A stretch of 22,316 nt of DNA from Malikia sp041190985 (GTDB lineage: Bacteria; Pseudomonadota; Gammaproteobacteria; Burkholderiales; Burkholderiaceae_C), in NCBI GenBank assembly GCA_041190985.1, contig JBEEPT010000216.1:1-22316 (forward strand). The letters are read 5' to 3'. The notes beneath the pieces were generated by a model that was not told the DNA's origin, searched no databases, and was given only the letters and a program-made list of their open reading frames with translations. This document shows, piece after piece, positions 8,031 through 15,180 of the stretch (position 1 is the stretch's first letter; every line of letters starts with the position of its first letter). A program made the position numbers and the translations under genes.

Positions 8031-8969
8031 TCAGGCCGGACCATGTCCGGAATGGGGGCGGCGCAGGTCGCGGTGGCTCCAGCCCAGCAGGCGGGCGACG
8101 ACCGAGGAGCCGACCGTGACCGCCAGCGCGAGCAGGTGCACCACCAGCGCGGCCAGGGCGATCTCGGCCCAGGGCAGGTCGGCCGCGCTGCGCAGGCCGG
8201 CGATCACGCCAGCCTCGTAGGGGCCGAAGCCCGCCGGCGGCTGCACCGGCAGGGCGGCGGCCAGTTCGCCGCCGGCCGCGCCCTTGAGCGCGGCGTCCCA
8301 GCCGGCGGGCAGCAGGCTCAGCAGCGGCCAGGCGATGGCGGCGAGTTTAACGATCCAGTTCGAGACCGCATAGGCCCAGCTCGCCCAGGCCGGCGCCGGC
8401 AGCTTGCGCCCGCTCTCGCCGCTGCGCCGCGCGGCGCGTTCCTGCACGATGAACCAGACCGCCGGCAGCAGCCAGATGGCGCAGGCCAGCAGGCCCAGCA
8501 GCAGCAGCAGGCGCCAGTACCAGGCGAATGGAGCGAACAGCGCGAGCGCGAGCACCGCGAGCACCGCCATGTCCTGCAGCCGCAGGCGCAGCAGGCTCAA
8601 GGTCGCCTGGCGCAGCGAGACGTCGCCCTGCTTGTAGAGCGCCCAGACGTAGATTGCCTCGCCGCCGCGCATCGGCACCAGCACGACCCAGGCGCTGTGG
8701 CGCACCATCAGGCCCCAGGCCTCGCGCCAGCCCATGCGCAGCTGGCCGCGCCATTCGGCGCGCACCCGGCCGGCGCGCAGCAGGTGGCTGGCTGCCAGAC
8801 CGGCGGCCGACAGCAGCCAGACATGGGCCGGCACCCGTGCCCAGGTCGTGGTGGCCTGTTGCCAGTCGACCCGGCGCAGCATCCAGCCCAGCGCGACCAG
8901 CGCGACCAGCGTGACCAGGACCGAGATCCACAGGCTCTTTTTCTTCTTGTTGCCGGACGGCTTGCTCAT
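8031..8969 (-). CDS. YbhN/UPF0104-like membrane protein (lysylphosphatidylglycerol synthase TM family)
   Basis: Polytopic membrane protein of 312 residues with a lysine-rich N-terminus (MSKPSGNKKKKS) and about seven hydrophobic segments. It resembles the transmembrane half shared by MprF-type flippases and YbhN proteins. The late motif PPAGFGPYEAG matches the family's conserved Pro-Gly-Gly-Glu loop. There is no aminoacyl-transferase domain. The start at 8969 forms an ATGA overlap with the PAP2 stop; a second ATG three bases away is out of frame. In this cluster it could help move a lipid-linked sugar or lipid across the membrane, but that is inference: the family is poorly characterised. Confidence 0.78.
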   Translation of the reverse strand: MSKPSGNKKKKSLWISVLVTLVALVALGWMLRRVDWQQATTTWARVPAHVWLLSAAGLAASHLLRAGRVRAEWRGQLRMGWREAWGLMVRHSAWVVLVPMRGGEAIYVWALYKQGDVSLRQATLSLLRLRLQDMAVLAVLALALFAPFAWYWRLLLLLGLLACAIWLLPAVWFIVQERAARRSGESGRKLPAPAWASWAYAVSNWIVKLAAIAWPLLSLLPAGWDAALKGAAGGELAAALPVQPPAGFGPYEAGVIAGLRSAADLPWAEIALAALVVHLLALAVTVGSSVVARLLGWSHRDLRRPHSGHGPA

Positions 8970-9793
8970 GCCATGCTCCTGTTGCGTGACGAGTGCCATG
9001 CCGTCAGCCGCCAGACCGCGCTGGCCAGCGCCCAGGCGCCGAGCAGCCATTGCAGGCCCCGGATGGGGGGGTGGCCGGCATCGGCCGCGAAGGCGGCGCC
9101 GGCCGCGCCCAGCTCGACCAGCAGCGGCAGCAGGGGCGACATCCAGCGCTCGCCGCGCAGCCAGCGCGCCTGCGCCTGCCAGCACAGCCAGCCCGTGGCC
9201 AGGCCCAGGCCCGCGCCGACCAGCACGTCCGCCGGCCAGTGGGCGCCGACGGCGATGCGCGAGCCCGCCATCAGCGCGGCCAGCGCCCAGGCGAGCAGCT
9301 CGAGTCCGGGCCGGCCGCCGCGCTGGCGCAGCAGGCAGACCCAGAGCGATGCGGTGCACAAGGCGGTCAGCGCGTGCGCCGAGGGCATGGAGCCGCCGTG
9401 GAGCACCGGCTGGCCGATGAAGTGCAGGCTGCCCTCGGGCAGCACCAGACCCGGGCGCGGCAGCGCCAGCAGCGCCTTGAGCCCGAAGGCCAGCAGTCCG
9501 CCCAGGCCGAAGGCCAGCAGCACGGCCCGGCCACCCTGCGCGCCGCGGTCAGCGCTGCTGACCAGGATCAGGCCGGCCCAGCCCGAGGCCAGCAGCGTCA
9601 TCGCGGCCCAGAAGGCGTCGGGCAGCAGGCTCATCCCGTGCGCCCACAGCAGCCACTGCCGGTTCAGCGGCGTGGCCTGCACCAGGACGCCCAGCAGCAA
9701 GAGCGCCAGCGCCCTCAGCAGCCAGGCGGGCGGGATGGCCCGTGGCAGGCGATCGCTCCGCTGCAGGAGCGCCGTAGGGGGGGTGTCGGGCAT
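8966..9793 (-). CDS. PAP2-family membrane phosphatase
   Basis: Integral membrane phosphatase of 275 residues. All three PAP2 catalytic blocks are present: KALLALPRP (K106, R113-P114), SMPSAH (P137-H140) and SRIAVGAHWPAD (S178-R179, H185, D189). The active site should face the periplasm. Possible substrates are polyprenyl pyrophosphate (carrier recycling), phosphatidic acid, or a lipid A phosphate as in LpxE. The cluster context favours the lipid-carrier or lipid A roles. No clear Shine-Dalgarno sequence precedes the ATG at 9793. An AT-rich inverted repeat lies just upstream and may control this gene and those after it. Confidence 0.88.
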   Translation of the reverse strand: MPDTPPTALLQRSDRLPRAIPPAWLLRALALLLLGVLVQATPLNRQWLLWAHGMSLLPDAFWAAMTLLASGWAGLILVSSADRGAQGGRAVLLAFGLGGLLAFGLKALLALPRPGLVLPEGSLHFIGQPVLHGGSMPSAHALTALCTASLWVCLLRQRGGRPGLELLAWALAALMAGSRIAVGAHWPADVLVGAGLGLATGWLCWQAQARWLRGERWMSPLLPLLVELGAAGAAFAADAGHPPIRGLQWLLGAWALASAVWRLTAWHSSRNRSMA

Positions 9794-9816
9794 GGCGGCG
9801 CTGAAAAAGGCAAAAA

Positions 9817-9855
9817 GATCAAATTGTATCCCCTGTCAGCAATATCAATTTGATC
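9817..9855. promoter_or_regulatory. AT-rich 10-bp inverted repeat between ugd and the PAP2 gene
   Basis: GATCAAATTG (9817-9826) and CAATTTGATC (9846-9855) are perfect inverted arms 19 bp apart, in an unusually AT-rich island of a very GC-rich window. On the minus strand a TACAAT box (9828-9823) overlaps one arm, and TTGATA lies 14 bp upstream of it, a short spacing. An operator over an internal promoter is one reading. The alternative is a weak terminator after ugd, since TTTTT follows the downstream arm on the minus strand. Confidence 0.5.
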
Positions 9856-9864
9856 CAGGCCTTC

Positions 9865-11031
9865 TCAGTCGCTGCCGAACAGGTCGCGCGTGTAGACCTT
9901 GGCCTCGACGTCGGCCAGGTCGGCGGTGCGGCGGTTGGCGACGATGACGTCGCACTCGCGCTTGAAGCGCTCGAGGTCGCGCACCACCTCGGAGCCGAAG
10001 AAGTTGTCGGCCTGCAGCACCGGCTCGTACACCACCACCCGGATGCCCTTGGCCTTGAGCCGCTTCATCACGCCCTGCACGCTGCTGGCGCGGAAGTTGT
10101 CGCTGCCGCTCTTCATGATCAGGCGGTAGATGCCCACCGTCTTCGGCGCGCGGCGCAGGATGTCGTCGGCGATGAAGTCCTTGCGCGTGCGGTTGGACTC
10201 GACGATCGCGTGGATCAGGTTCTGCGGCACGTCCTGGTAGTTGGCCAGCAGCTGCTTGGTGTCCTTGGGCAGGCAGTAGCCGCCGTAGCCGAAGCTCGGG
10301 TTGTTGTAGTGGCTGCCGATGCGCGGGTCGAGGCAGACGCCGTCGATGATCTGGCGCGAATCCAGGCCGTGGCTGGCGGCGTAGCTGTCGAGCTCGTTGA
10401 AGTAGGCCACGCGCAGCGCGAGGTAGGTGTTGGCGAACAGCTTGATCGCCTCGGCCTCGGTGCTGCCGGTGAACAGCAGCGGGATGTCGGGCTTGAGCGC
10501 CGCGGCCTGCAGCAGGCCGGCGAAGACGCGCGCGCGCTCGGAATCCTCGCCGACGACGATGCGGCTGGGGTAGAGGTTGTCGTGCAGCGCCTTGCCCTCG
10601 CGCAGGAACTCGGGGCTGAAGATCAGGTTCTGGGTGCCGAACTGCGCGCGCGCCTTCTCGGTGAAGCCGACCGGAATGGTGGACTTGATCACCATCACGG
10701 CGGCGGGGTTGATCGCGATCACGTCGCGGATCACGGCCTCGACCGAGCGGGTGTTGAAGTAGTTGGTCTGCGGGTCGTAGTCGGTCGGCGTCGCGATGAT
10801 GACGAAGTCGGCGCCCGCGTAGGCCTCGCGCGGGTCGAGCGTGGCGCGCAGGTTCAGCGGCTTTTCGGCCAGGTAGCGCTCGATGTCGGCGTCCTCGATG
10901 GGCGACTGGCGCGCGTTGAGCATGTCGACCTTGGCGGGGACGATGTCGAGCGCGACGACCTCGTGCTGCTGCGCGAGCAGCACGGCATTGGACAGGCCGA
11001 CGTAGCCGGTGCCGGCGATGGCGATTTTCAT
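9865..11031 (-). CDS. ugd: UDP-glucose 6-dehydrogenase
   Basis: This cytoplasmic enzyme oxidises UDP-glucose to UDP-glucuronate with two NAD+. The 388 residues match the length of E. coli Ugd. Motifs seen are the Rossmann N-terminus MKIAIAGTGYVGLSNA, VIKSTIPVGFT (114-124), FSPEFLREGKALHDN, KLFANTYLALRVAYFNE and the catalytic loop SFGYGGYCLPKDTKQL with C253. It begins the run of surface-carbohydrate genes that ends with the UDP-glucuronate epimerase-like gene, so it probably supplies UDP-GlcA to that pathway. It lies 91 bp downstream of the cytochrome gene, separated by strong hairpins. The ATG at 11031 is the natural start; the ribosome-binding site is weak. Confidence 0.95.
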   Translation of the reverse strand: MKIAIAGTGYVGLSNAVLLAQQHEVVALDIVPAKVDMLNARQSPIEDADIERYLAEKPLNLRATLDPREAYAGADFVIIATPTDYDPQTNYFNTRSVEAVIRDVIAINPAAVMVIKSTIPVGFTEKARAQFGTQNLIFSPEFLREGKALHDNLYPSRIVVGEDSERARVFAGLLQAAALKPDIPLLFTGSTEAEAIKLFANTYLALRVAYFNELDSYAASHGLDSRQIIDGVCLDPRIGSHYNNPSFGYGGYCLPKDTKQLLANYQDVPQNLIHAIVESNRTRKDFIADDILRRAPKTVGIYRLIMKSGSDNFRASSVQGVMKRLKAKGIRVVVYEPVLQADNFFGSEVVRDLERFKRECDVIVANRRTADLADVEAKVYTRDLFGSD

Positions 11032-11078
11032 GTCTGACTCGGGCCGTGCGGGCCGGTTGAAGCGAATCGGCCGATGTT

Positions 11079-11132
11079 AGCGCCCCTGGCGCTTGGGCCT
11101 GTGAGCGCCGTGGCCGCCGCCCTCACAGGCCC
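11079..11132 (-). terminator. Tandem hairpins at the end of the cytochrome gene (possible terminator)
   Basis: GGGCCTGTGAG (11095-11105) and CTCACAGGCCC (11122-11132) form an 11-bp perfect inverted repeat that overlaps the cytochrome stop codon. A second hairpin, AGCGCC/GGCGCT (11079-11084 with 11088-11093), follows in the direction of transcription. There is no T-tract, so classic intrinsic termination is doubtful; RNA stabilisation or partial termination before ugd is possible. Confidence 0.4.
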
Positions 11133-11458
11133 AGGATCCACTGGGCCAGCTGCCGGGCCTCGTCCTCGCTGACGGCCGGGCGCACGCCGGGCGCTGGCAT
11201 CTTCATGACGCCCCAGTGCGGGCCGCCCGCTGCCGCGCTGCCGTTCATGATCGTGGCCAGCAGCGTGGCCTCCGCGCCCTTGAGGGTCCTGAACTTGGCC
11301 GAGATGTTGCGCAGCGCGGGCGCCAGCGTGTCCTTGTCGATCGAGTGGCAGCCCAGGCACTGCTTGGAGCGTGCCAGTTCGAGGTCGGTGTCGGCGGCGA
11401 GGGCGCAGCCCCAGGTGCCCAGGGCGAACGTCAGGGCGGCGAATGCGTGCTTCTTCAT
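11123..11458 (-). CDS. Small periplasmic class I c-type cytochrome
   Basis: The 111-residue precursor has a signal peptide (MKKHAFAALTFALGTWGCALA, cleavage near residue 21). The mature protein has one haem-binding motif CLGCH (C34, C37, H38). A late KMPAPG supplies the likely axial Met ligand, M87. The size and layout fit a cytochrome c551/c552-like electron carrier. It acts in the periplasm, passing electrons between respiratory complexes, but its partners are not in the window. It has a good promoter candidate of its own and is divergent from argS. The functional subclass cannot be set from sequence alone. Confidence 0.9.
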   Translation of the reverse strand: MKKHAFAALTFALGTWGCALAADTDLELARSKQCLGCHSIDKDTLAPALRNISAKFRTLKGAEATLLATIMNGSAAAGGPHWGVMKMPAPGVRPAVSEDEARQLAQWILGL

Positions 11459-11477
11459 GCGTGTGATGGCTGGAATC

Positions 11478-11525
11478 GTGACGGCGTCACTATGGCACCG
11501 TAATCAGGCGCCGTTGCGGTGTCAA
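11478..11525 (-). promoter_or_regulatory. Promoter of the cytochrome gene with start-site palindrome
   Basis: On the minus strand a perfect TTGACA (11525-11520) is followed after 17 bp by TACGGT (11502-11497). Just downstream is the palindrome GTGACGGCGTCAC (11478-11490), placed at the expected transcription start, where a repressor could block initiation. The -10 box is poor. Confidence 0.42.
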
Positions 11526-11528
11526 CCG

Positions 11529-11534
11529 TAAAAT
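11529..11534 (+). promoter_or_regulatory. Possible -10 box of argS (leaderless start)
   Basis: TAAAAT lies 8 bp before the argS ATG, so a transcript starting from it would have almost no leader. No purine-rich Shine-Dalgarno sequence precedes the ATG (AAATCCTTCCCC). No recognisable -35 box is present, so this is weak. Confidence 0.3.
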
Positions 11535-11542
11535 CCTTCCCC

Positions 11543-13216
11543 ATGCTCACCGTCAAAACCGAACTGCTCGCAGCGCTGGCCGCCGAGCTGGAAAAACTTG
11601 TCCCCGGCGCCGGCGCGAAGGCCGCCTTCGAAAACCCCAAGGTGGCCGCGCACGGCGACTTCGCCTGCACCGCCGCGATGCAGCTGGCCAAGGCGCTTAA
11701 GTCCAATCCGCGCCAGCTCGCGCAGCAGCTGGTCGACGCGCTGCAGGCCACGCCCGCCTACGCGCAGTGGGTCGAGGCGCTCGAGATCGCGGGCCCCGGC
11801 TTCATCAACATCAAGCTCAAGGCCGCGGCCAAGCAGCAGGTCGTGCGCGAGGTGCTGGGCGCCGGTGCCGGCTTCGGCCGCCAGCCCGCGCGCAGCGAAC
11901 GCGTGCTGGTCGAGTTCGTCTCGGCCAACCCGACCGGCCCGCTGCACGTCGGCCATGGTCGCCAGGCGGCGCTCGGCGACGCGATCTGCAACCTGTTCGA
12001 GACCCAGGGCTGGAGCGTCCACCGCGAGTTCTACTACAACGACGCGGGCGTGCAGATCCAGACCCTGGCCAACTCGACCCAGCTGCGCGCCAGGGGCTTC
12101 AAGCCCGGCGACGCCGAGTGGCCCGAAGCCGCCTACAACGGCGACTACATCCAGGACATCGCGAACGACTTCCTCGCGAAGAAGACGGTCAAGGCCGACG
12201 ACCGCGAGTTCAGCGCCAGCGGCGACGTCGAGGACCTCGACGGCATCCGCCAGTTCGCGGTCGCCTACCTGCGCCACGAGCAGGACCTGGATCTGCAGGC
12301 GTTCCAGGTCAGGTTCGACCAGTACTACCTCGAGTCCAGCCTCTACACCAGCGGCCGCGTCGAGCAGGCGGTGCAAAAACTCATCGACGCCGGCAAGACC
12401 TACGAGCAGGACGGCGCGCTCTGGCTGCGCAGCACCGACTACGGCGACGACAAGGACCGCGTGATGCGCAAGTCCGACGGCGGCTACACCTACTTCGTGC
12501 CCGACGTCGCCTACCACATCACCAAGTTCGAGCGCGGCTTCGGCAAGGTGATCAACATCCAGGGCACCGACCACCACGGCACGATCGCGCGCGTGCGCGC
12601 CGGCCTGCAGGCCGCCGGCGTCGGCATCCCCGAGGGCTACCCCGACTACGTGCTGCACACCATGGTGCGCGTCGTGCGCGGTGGCCAGGAGGTCAAGATC
12701 TCCAAGCGCGCCGGCAGCTACGTCACCTTGCGCGACCTGATCGAGTGGACCAGCAAGGACGCGGTGCGCTTCTTCCTGCTCAGCCGCAAGCCCGATACCG
12801 AGTACACCTTCGACGTCGATCTCGCGATCCAGCAGAACAACGACAACCCGGTGTTCTACGTGCAGTACGCGCACGCGCGCATCTGCTCGGTGCTGGCAGC
12901 CTGGGGCGGTGACGTCGCCAGCCTCAAGGACGCCGACCTGTCAGCGCTGGAAGGCCCGCAGGCCCAGGCGCTGATGCTGCAGCTGTCCAGGTACCCCGAG
13001 ATGCTGACCGGCGCCGCCGAAGGCTTCGCGCCACACGACGTGACCTTCTACCTGCGCGAGCTGGCCTCCAGCTACCACAGCTACTACGATGCCGAGCGCA
13101 TCCTGGTCGACGACGAGCGCGTCAAGCTGGCCCGGCTGGCGCTGGTCGCGGCGACCGCCCAGGTGTTGCACAATGGCCTGGCCGTGCTCGGGGTGAGCGC
13201 GCCGCAGAAGATGTAA
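11543..13216 (+). CDS. argS: Arginyl-tRNA synthetase
   Basis: Class I aminoacyl-tRNA synthetase that charges tRNA-Arg in the cytoplasm. The 557 residues include the N-terminal tRNA D-loop-recognition domain (1-115), VEFVSANPTGPLHVGHGRQ with the HIGH-type signature HVGH (135-138), FYYNDAG, the KMSKS-equivalent KISKR (385-389) and the C-terminal anticodon-binding DALR domain ending LAVLGVSAPQKM. The start at 11543 (MLTVKTELL) fits the family N-terminus better than an upstream GTG at 11519. No Shine-Dalgarno sequence precedes it. It is followed after 3 bp by the SPOR-domain gene, so the two are co-transcribed. Confidence 0.97.
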   Translation: MLTVKTELLAALAAELEKLVPGAGAKAAFENPKVAAHGDFACTAAMQLAKALKSNPRQLAQQLVDALQATPAYAQWVEALEIAGPGFINIKLKAAAKQQVVREVLGAGAGFGRQPARSERVLVEFVSANPTGPLHVGHGRQAALGDAICNLFETQGWSVHREFYYNDAGVQIQTLANSTQLRARGFKPGDAEWPEAAYNGDYIQDIANDFLAKKTVKADDREFSASGDVEDLDGIRQFAVAYLRHEQDLDLQAFQVRFDQYYLESSLYTSGRVEQAVQKLIDAGKTYEQDGALWLRSTDYGDDKDRVMRKSDGGYTYFVPDVAYHITKFERGFGKVINIQGTDHHGTIARVRAGLQAAGVGIPEGYPDYVLHTMVRVVRGGQEVKISKRAGSYVTLRDLIEWTSKDAVRFFLLSRKPDTEYTFDVDLAIQQNNDNPVFYVQYAHARICSVLAAWGGDVASLKDADLSALEGPQAQALMLQLSRYPEMLTGAAEGFAPHDVTFYLRELASSYHSYYDAERILVDDERVKLARLALVAATAQVLHNGLAVLGVSAPQKM

Positions 13217-13219
13217 GAC

Positions 13220-13852
13220 ATGAACAAGCAAGCAGGCGGAACTCTGGCCGGATTTCTCATCGGGCTGCTGGTCGGGCTGGGCGCGGCGCTGGCCGTCGCG
13301 GTGTACGTGACCAAGGTCCCGATCCCGCTGGTCGATCGCGGCCTGCAGCGCAAGCCCGACCAGGACGCGAAGGAGCAGGAGCGCAACAAGGACTGGAACC
13401 CCAATGCGGGCCTGGCCAGCAAGAGCGTGCCCGCGACCAAGCCGGCCGAGGAGGCGCCCGCCGCGACCTCAGCACCGGCTCCAGCGTCGGTGCCGGCCGA
13501 GCCCGTGGCGGCCAAGCCGGCCGGCGCTGCCAGGCCCGGGGGCAGGGATCCGCTGGGCGAGCTGATCCAGTCGCGCGCTGATGGCGGCACGGCCAAGGCC
13601 GAGCCCGATGCCGACCCCTTCATCTACTTTATTCAGGCGGGCGCCTTCCGCTCGCCCGAGGATGCCGAATCCCAGCGCGCCAAGCTGGCGATGCTCGGCT
13701 TCGACGCCAAGGTCAGCGAACGCGAGCAGGCCGGCCGCCTGGTCTACCGCGTGCGCCTGGGGCCCTTCCGCCAGAAGGGGGAAGCCGACCGGGCGCAGGA
13801 GCGGCTGGCGGTGCAGGGCGTCGAGGGCGCGCTGGTGCGCACCCAGCGCTGA
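13220..13852 (+). CDS. SPOR-domain membrane protein, FtsN-like
   Basis: The 210-residue protein has a short cytoplasmic start (MNKQAGGT) and one transmembrane helix (about 9-31). A Pro/Ala/Glu-rich periplasmic linker covers about 35-130, and a C-terminal SPOR domain (133-210) begins YFIQAGAFRSPEDAE and contains VYRVRLGPF. SPOR domains bind denuded septal peptidoglycan, so a role in cell division or envelope maintenance is likely. It is much shorter than E. coli FtsN (319 aa) and no activating segment is obvious, so it is not named ftsN. It starts 3 bp after the argS stop and precedes dsbA by 46 bp, a three-gene unit ending at the terminator. Confidence 0.88.
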   Translation: MNKQAGGTLAGFLIGLLVGLGAALAVAVYVTKVPIPLVDRGLQRKPDQDAKEQERNKDWNPNAGLASKSVPATKPAEEAPAATSAPAPASVPAEPVAAKPAGAARPGGRDPLGELIQSRADGGTAKAEPDADPFIYFIQAGAFRSPEDAESQRAKLAMLGFDAKVSEREQAGRLVYRVRLGPFRQKGEADRAQERLAVQGVEGALVRTQR

Positions 13853-13898
13853 GCCGTTCCGTCCGCACAGGATTATTCAGGAGAGGAGTGAGCAAGTG

Positions 13899-14531
13899 AT
13901 GCAACGTCGAGCGTTTTCCCGCCAGCTGCTGGGCGGCGGCGCCATGCTGGGCGCCGGCCTGATTGGCCTGCCGGCCATGGCCCAGGCGGGTCTCCAGGAA
14001 GGCAAGGACTACCACCGCCTCAAGCAGAGCGTGGCGGTCGATGTGCCGGCCGGCCAGATCGAGGTGCTGGAGTTCTTCTCCTACACCTGCCCGCACTGCT
14101 TCCATTTCGAGCAGCCGGTCAAGGCCTGGCTCAAGCAGAAGCCGGCCAACGTCGTGTTCAAGCGCGTGCCGGTGTTTTTCGAGCCCTTCCAGCGCGTCTA
14201 CTACGCGCTCGAGGCCATGGGCCAGCTCGATGCCGCGCATGACAAGCTGTTCGCGCTGTTCCATGCCGAACACCAGCGCCCCGGCGGCAACAAGCCCGAG
14301 GCCATGGCGGAGTGGGTCACGAAAGCCGGTGTCGACCGCGTCAAGTTCCTCGAGGCCTACCAGTCCTTCGGCGTGGCGGGCAAGGTCAGGCGCGCCACCC
14401 AGCTGGCCGATGCCTACCAGGTCGAGGGCACGCCGGCGCTGGGCATTGCGGGGCGTTTCCTGGTCCCGGGCCAGGGGGAGCGCACGCTGGCCATCGCCAA
14501 CACGCTGATCGCCGAGGCGCGCAAGGGCTGA
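13899..14531 (+). CDS. dsbA: Thiol:disulfide interchange protein DsbA
   Basis: Periplasmic oxidase that introduces disulfide bonds into exported proteins. The 210 residues comprise an N-terminal signal (1-30, ending PAMAQA), a thioredoxin fold with helical insertion, the active site CPHC (64-67) in FFSYTCPHCFHF, and the cis-proline loop VEGTPALGI (P179). The signal has an RRAFSRQLL stretch resembling a twin-arginine motif. The start at 13899 is supported by the purine-rich GGAGAGGAG upstream; a GTG one codon earlier is possible. A strong terminator follows 18 bp after the stop. DsbA rather than DsbC or DsbG is supported by size and CPHC. Confidence 0.95.
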   Translation: MQRRAFSRQLLGGGAMLGAGLIGLPAMAQAGLQEGKDYHRLKQSVAVDVPAGQIEVLEFFSYTCPHCFHFEQPVKAWLKQKPANVVFKRVPVFFEPFQRVYYALEAMGQLDAAHDKLFALFHAEHQRPGGNKPEAMAEWVTKAGVDRVKFLEAYQSFGVAGKVRRATQLADAYQVEGTPALGIAGRFLVPGQGERTLAIANTLIAEARKG

Positions 14532-14549
14532 GTCCCGTTGCCGTCGCGG

Positions 14550-14580
14550 GGGCCTGCCACCCGGCAGGCCCTTTTTTCTT
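14550..14580 (+). terminator. Intrinsic terminator of dsbA
   Basis: GGGCCTGCC (14550-14558) and GGCAGGCCC (14563-14571) form a 9-bp stem around ACCC, followed by TTTTTTCTT. It ends the argS-SPOR-dsbA unit. Its T-rich tail also forms the 5' exon of the group II intron that begins at 14582. Confidence 0.95.
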
Positions 14581-14989
14581 GGTGCGCCCAGCCTGGGCGC
14601 ACGCCTGCGGGTGCAAGTCCCGCTGCGAGCTGGTCACAGTGAGTGAAGCGAAGCGCAACTGCGTGAGGGTGACCGAGCGTGGGGAGGAAGCGTGGAGCAT
14701 AAATACGCGAGCCGATGAACAAGAACCGCATAGAAGGCGCTGCCAAGCAGGGCGAGCGGGCAATGCACTGCAAAGCTCTTGTGACCAAGGCAAGGCGGCG
14801 TAGAGGCGGCGGCAAGTGCGATGAAGGTGTGCATTCTTACCGGGGAGATCTCGCCTTGTGCCTGAAAGGGCGACGGCCGTGCCGGAGCGAGAAGTCAGCC
14901 GAGGTCGTAATAGCGCTGATGAGCGAGCCGATGAGGCACAAGCAAAAGGGCGAAGGACCGAACGAGAGTGAGTGACCGAGGACACGAGG

Positions 14990-15160
14990 ATGTCAAAGGC
15001 CATGCGTCAGATGCCGGGGTATCCTGGGCGGGTGGGCGTAGCGCAGGGTCAAGCCCTGCGGGAACCCATCAGCGACGAAGCCTGCGGCCCGCCGAGTGAA
15101 TACCTGGACACGGGGTCGGCAAAGCGCAAGGCGGGCACCGGTGGTCTGCTGGAGGCGGCG
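14990..15160 (+). pseudogene. N-terminal remnant of the intron-encoded reverse transcriptase/maturase
   Basis: The frame from the ATG at 14990 (MSKAMRQMPGYPG, with GAGGA upstream) codes for about 57 residues and reaches TGGLLEAA. This looks like the stretch preceding the first reverse-transcriptase block in intron proteins. The frame then runs straight into the domain V-like region with no catalytic block (no YADD), so about 400 residues are missing. The frame stays open by chance through the intron end. Assignment rests on position and N-terminal style, so it is moderately sure. Confidence 0.6.
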
Positions 15161-15180
15161 CCTGGCCTCAAGCTCTTGAG

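Noticed and set aside
14715..14975. Short open frames in the dsbA-lptA gap as small protein genes
   Set aside because: They fall in the structured domains of the group II intron and have no ribosome-binding sites or recognisable domains.
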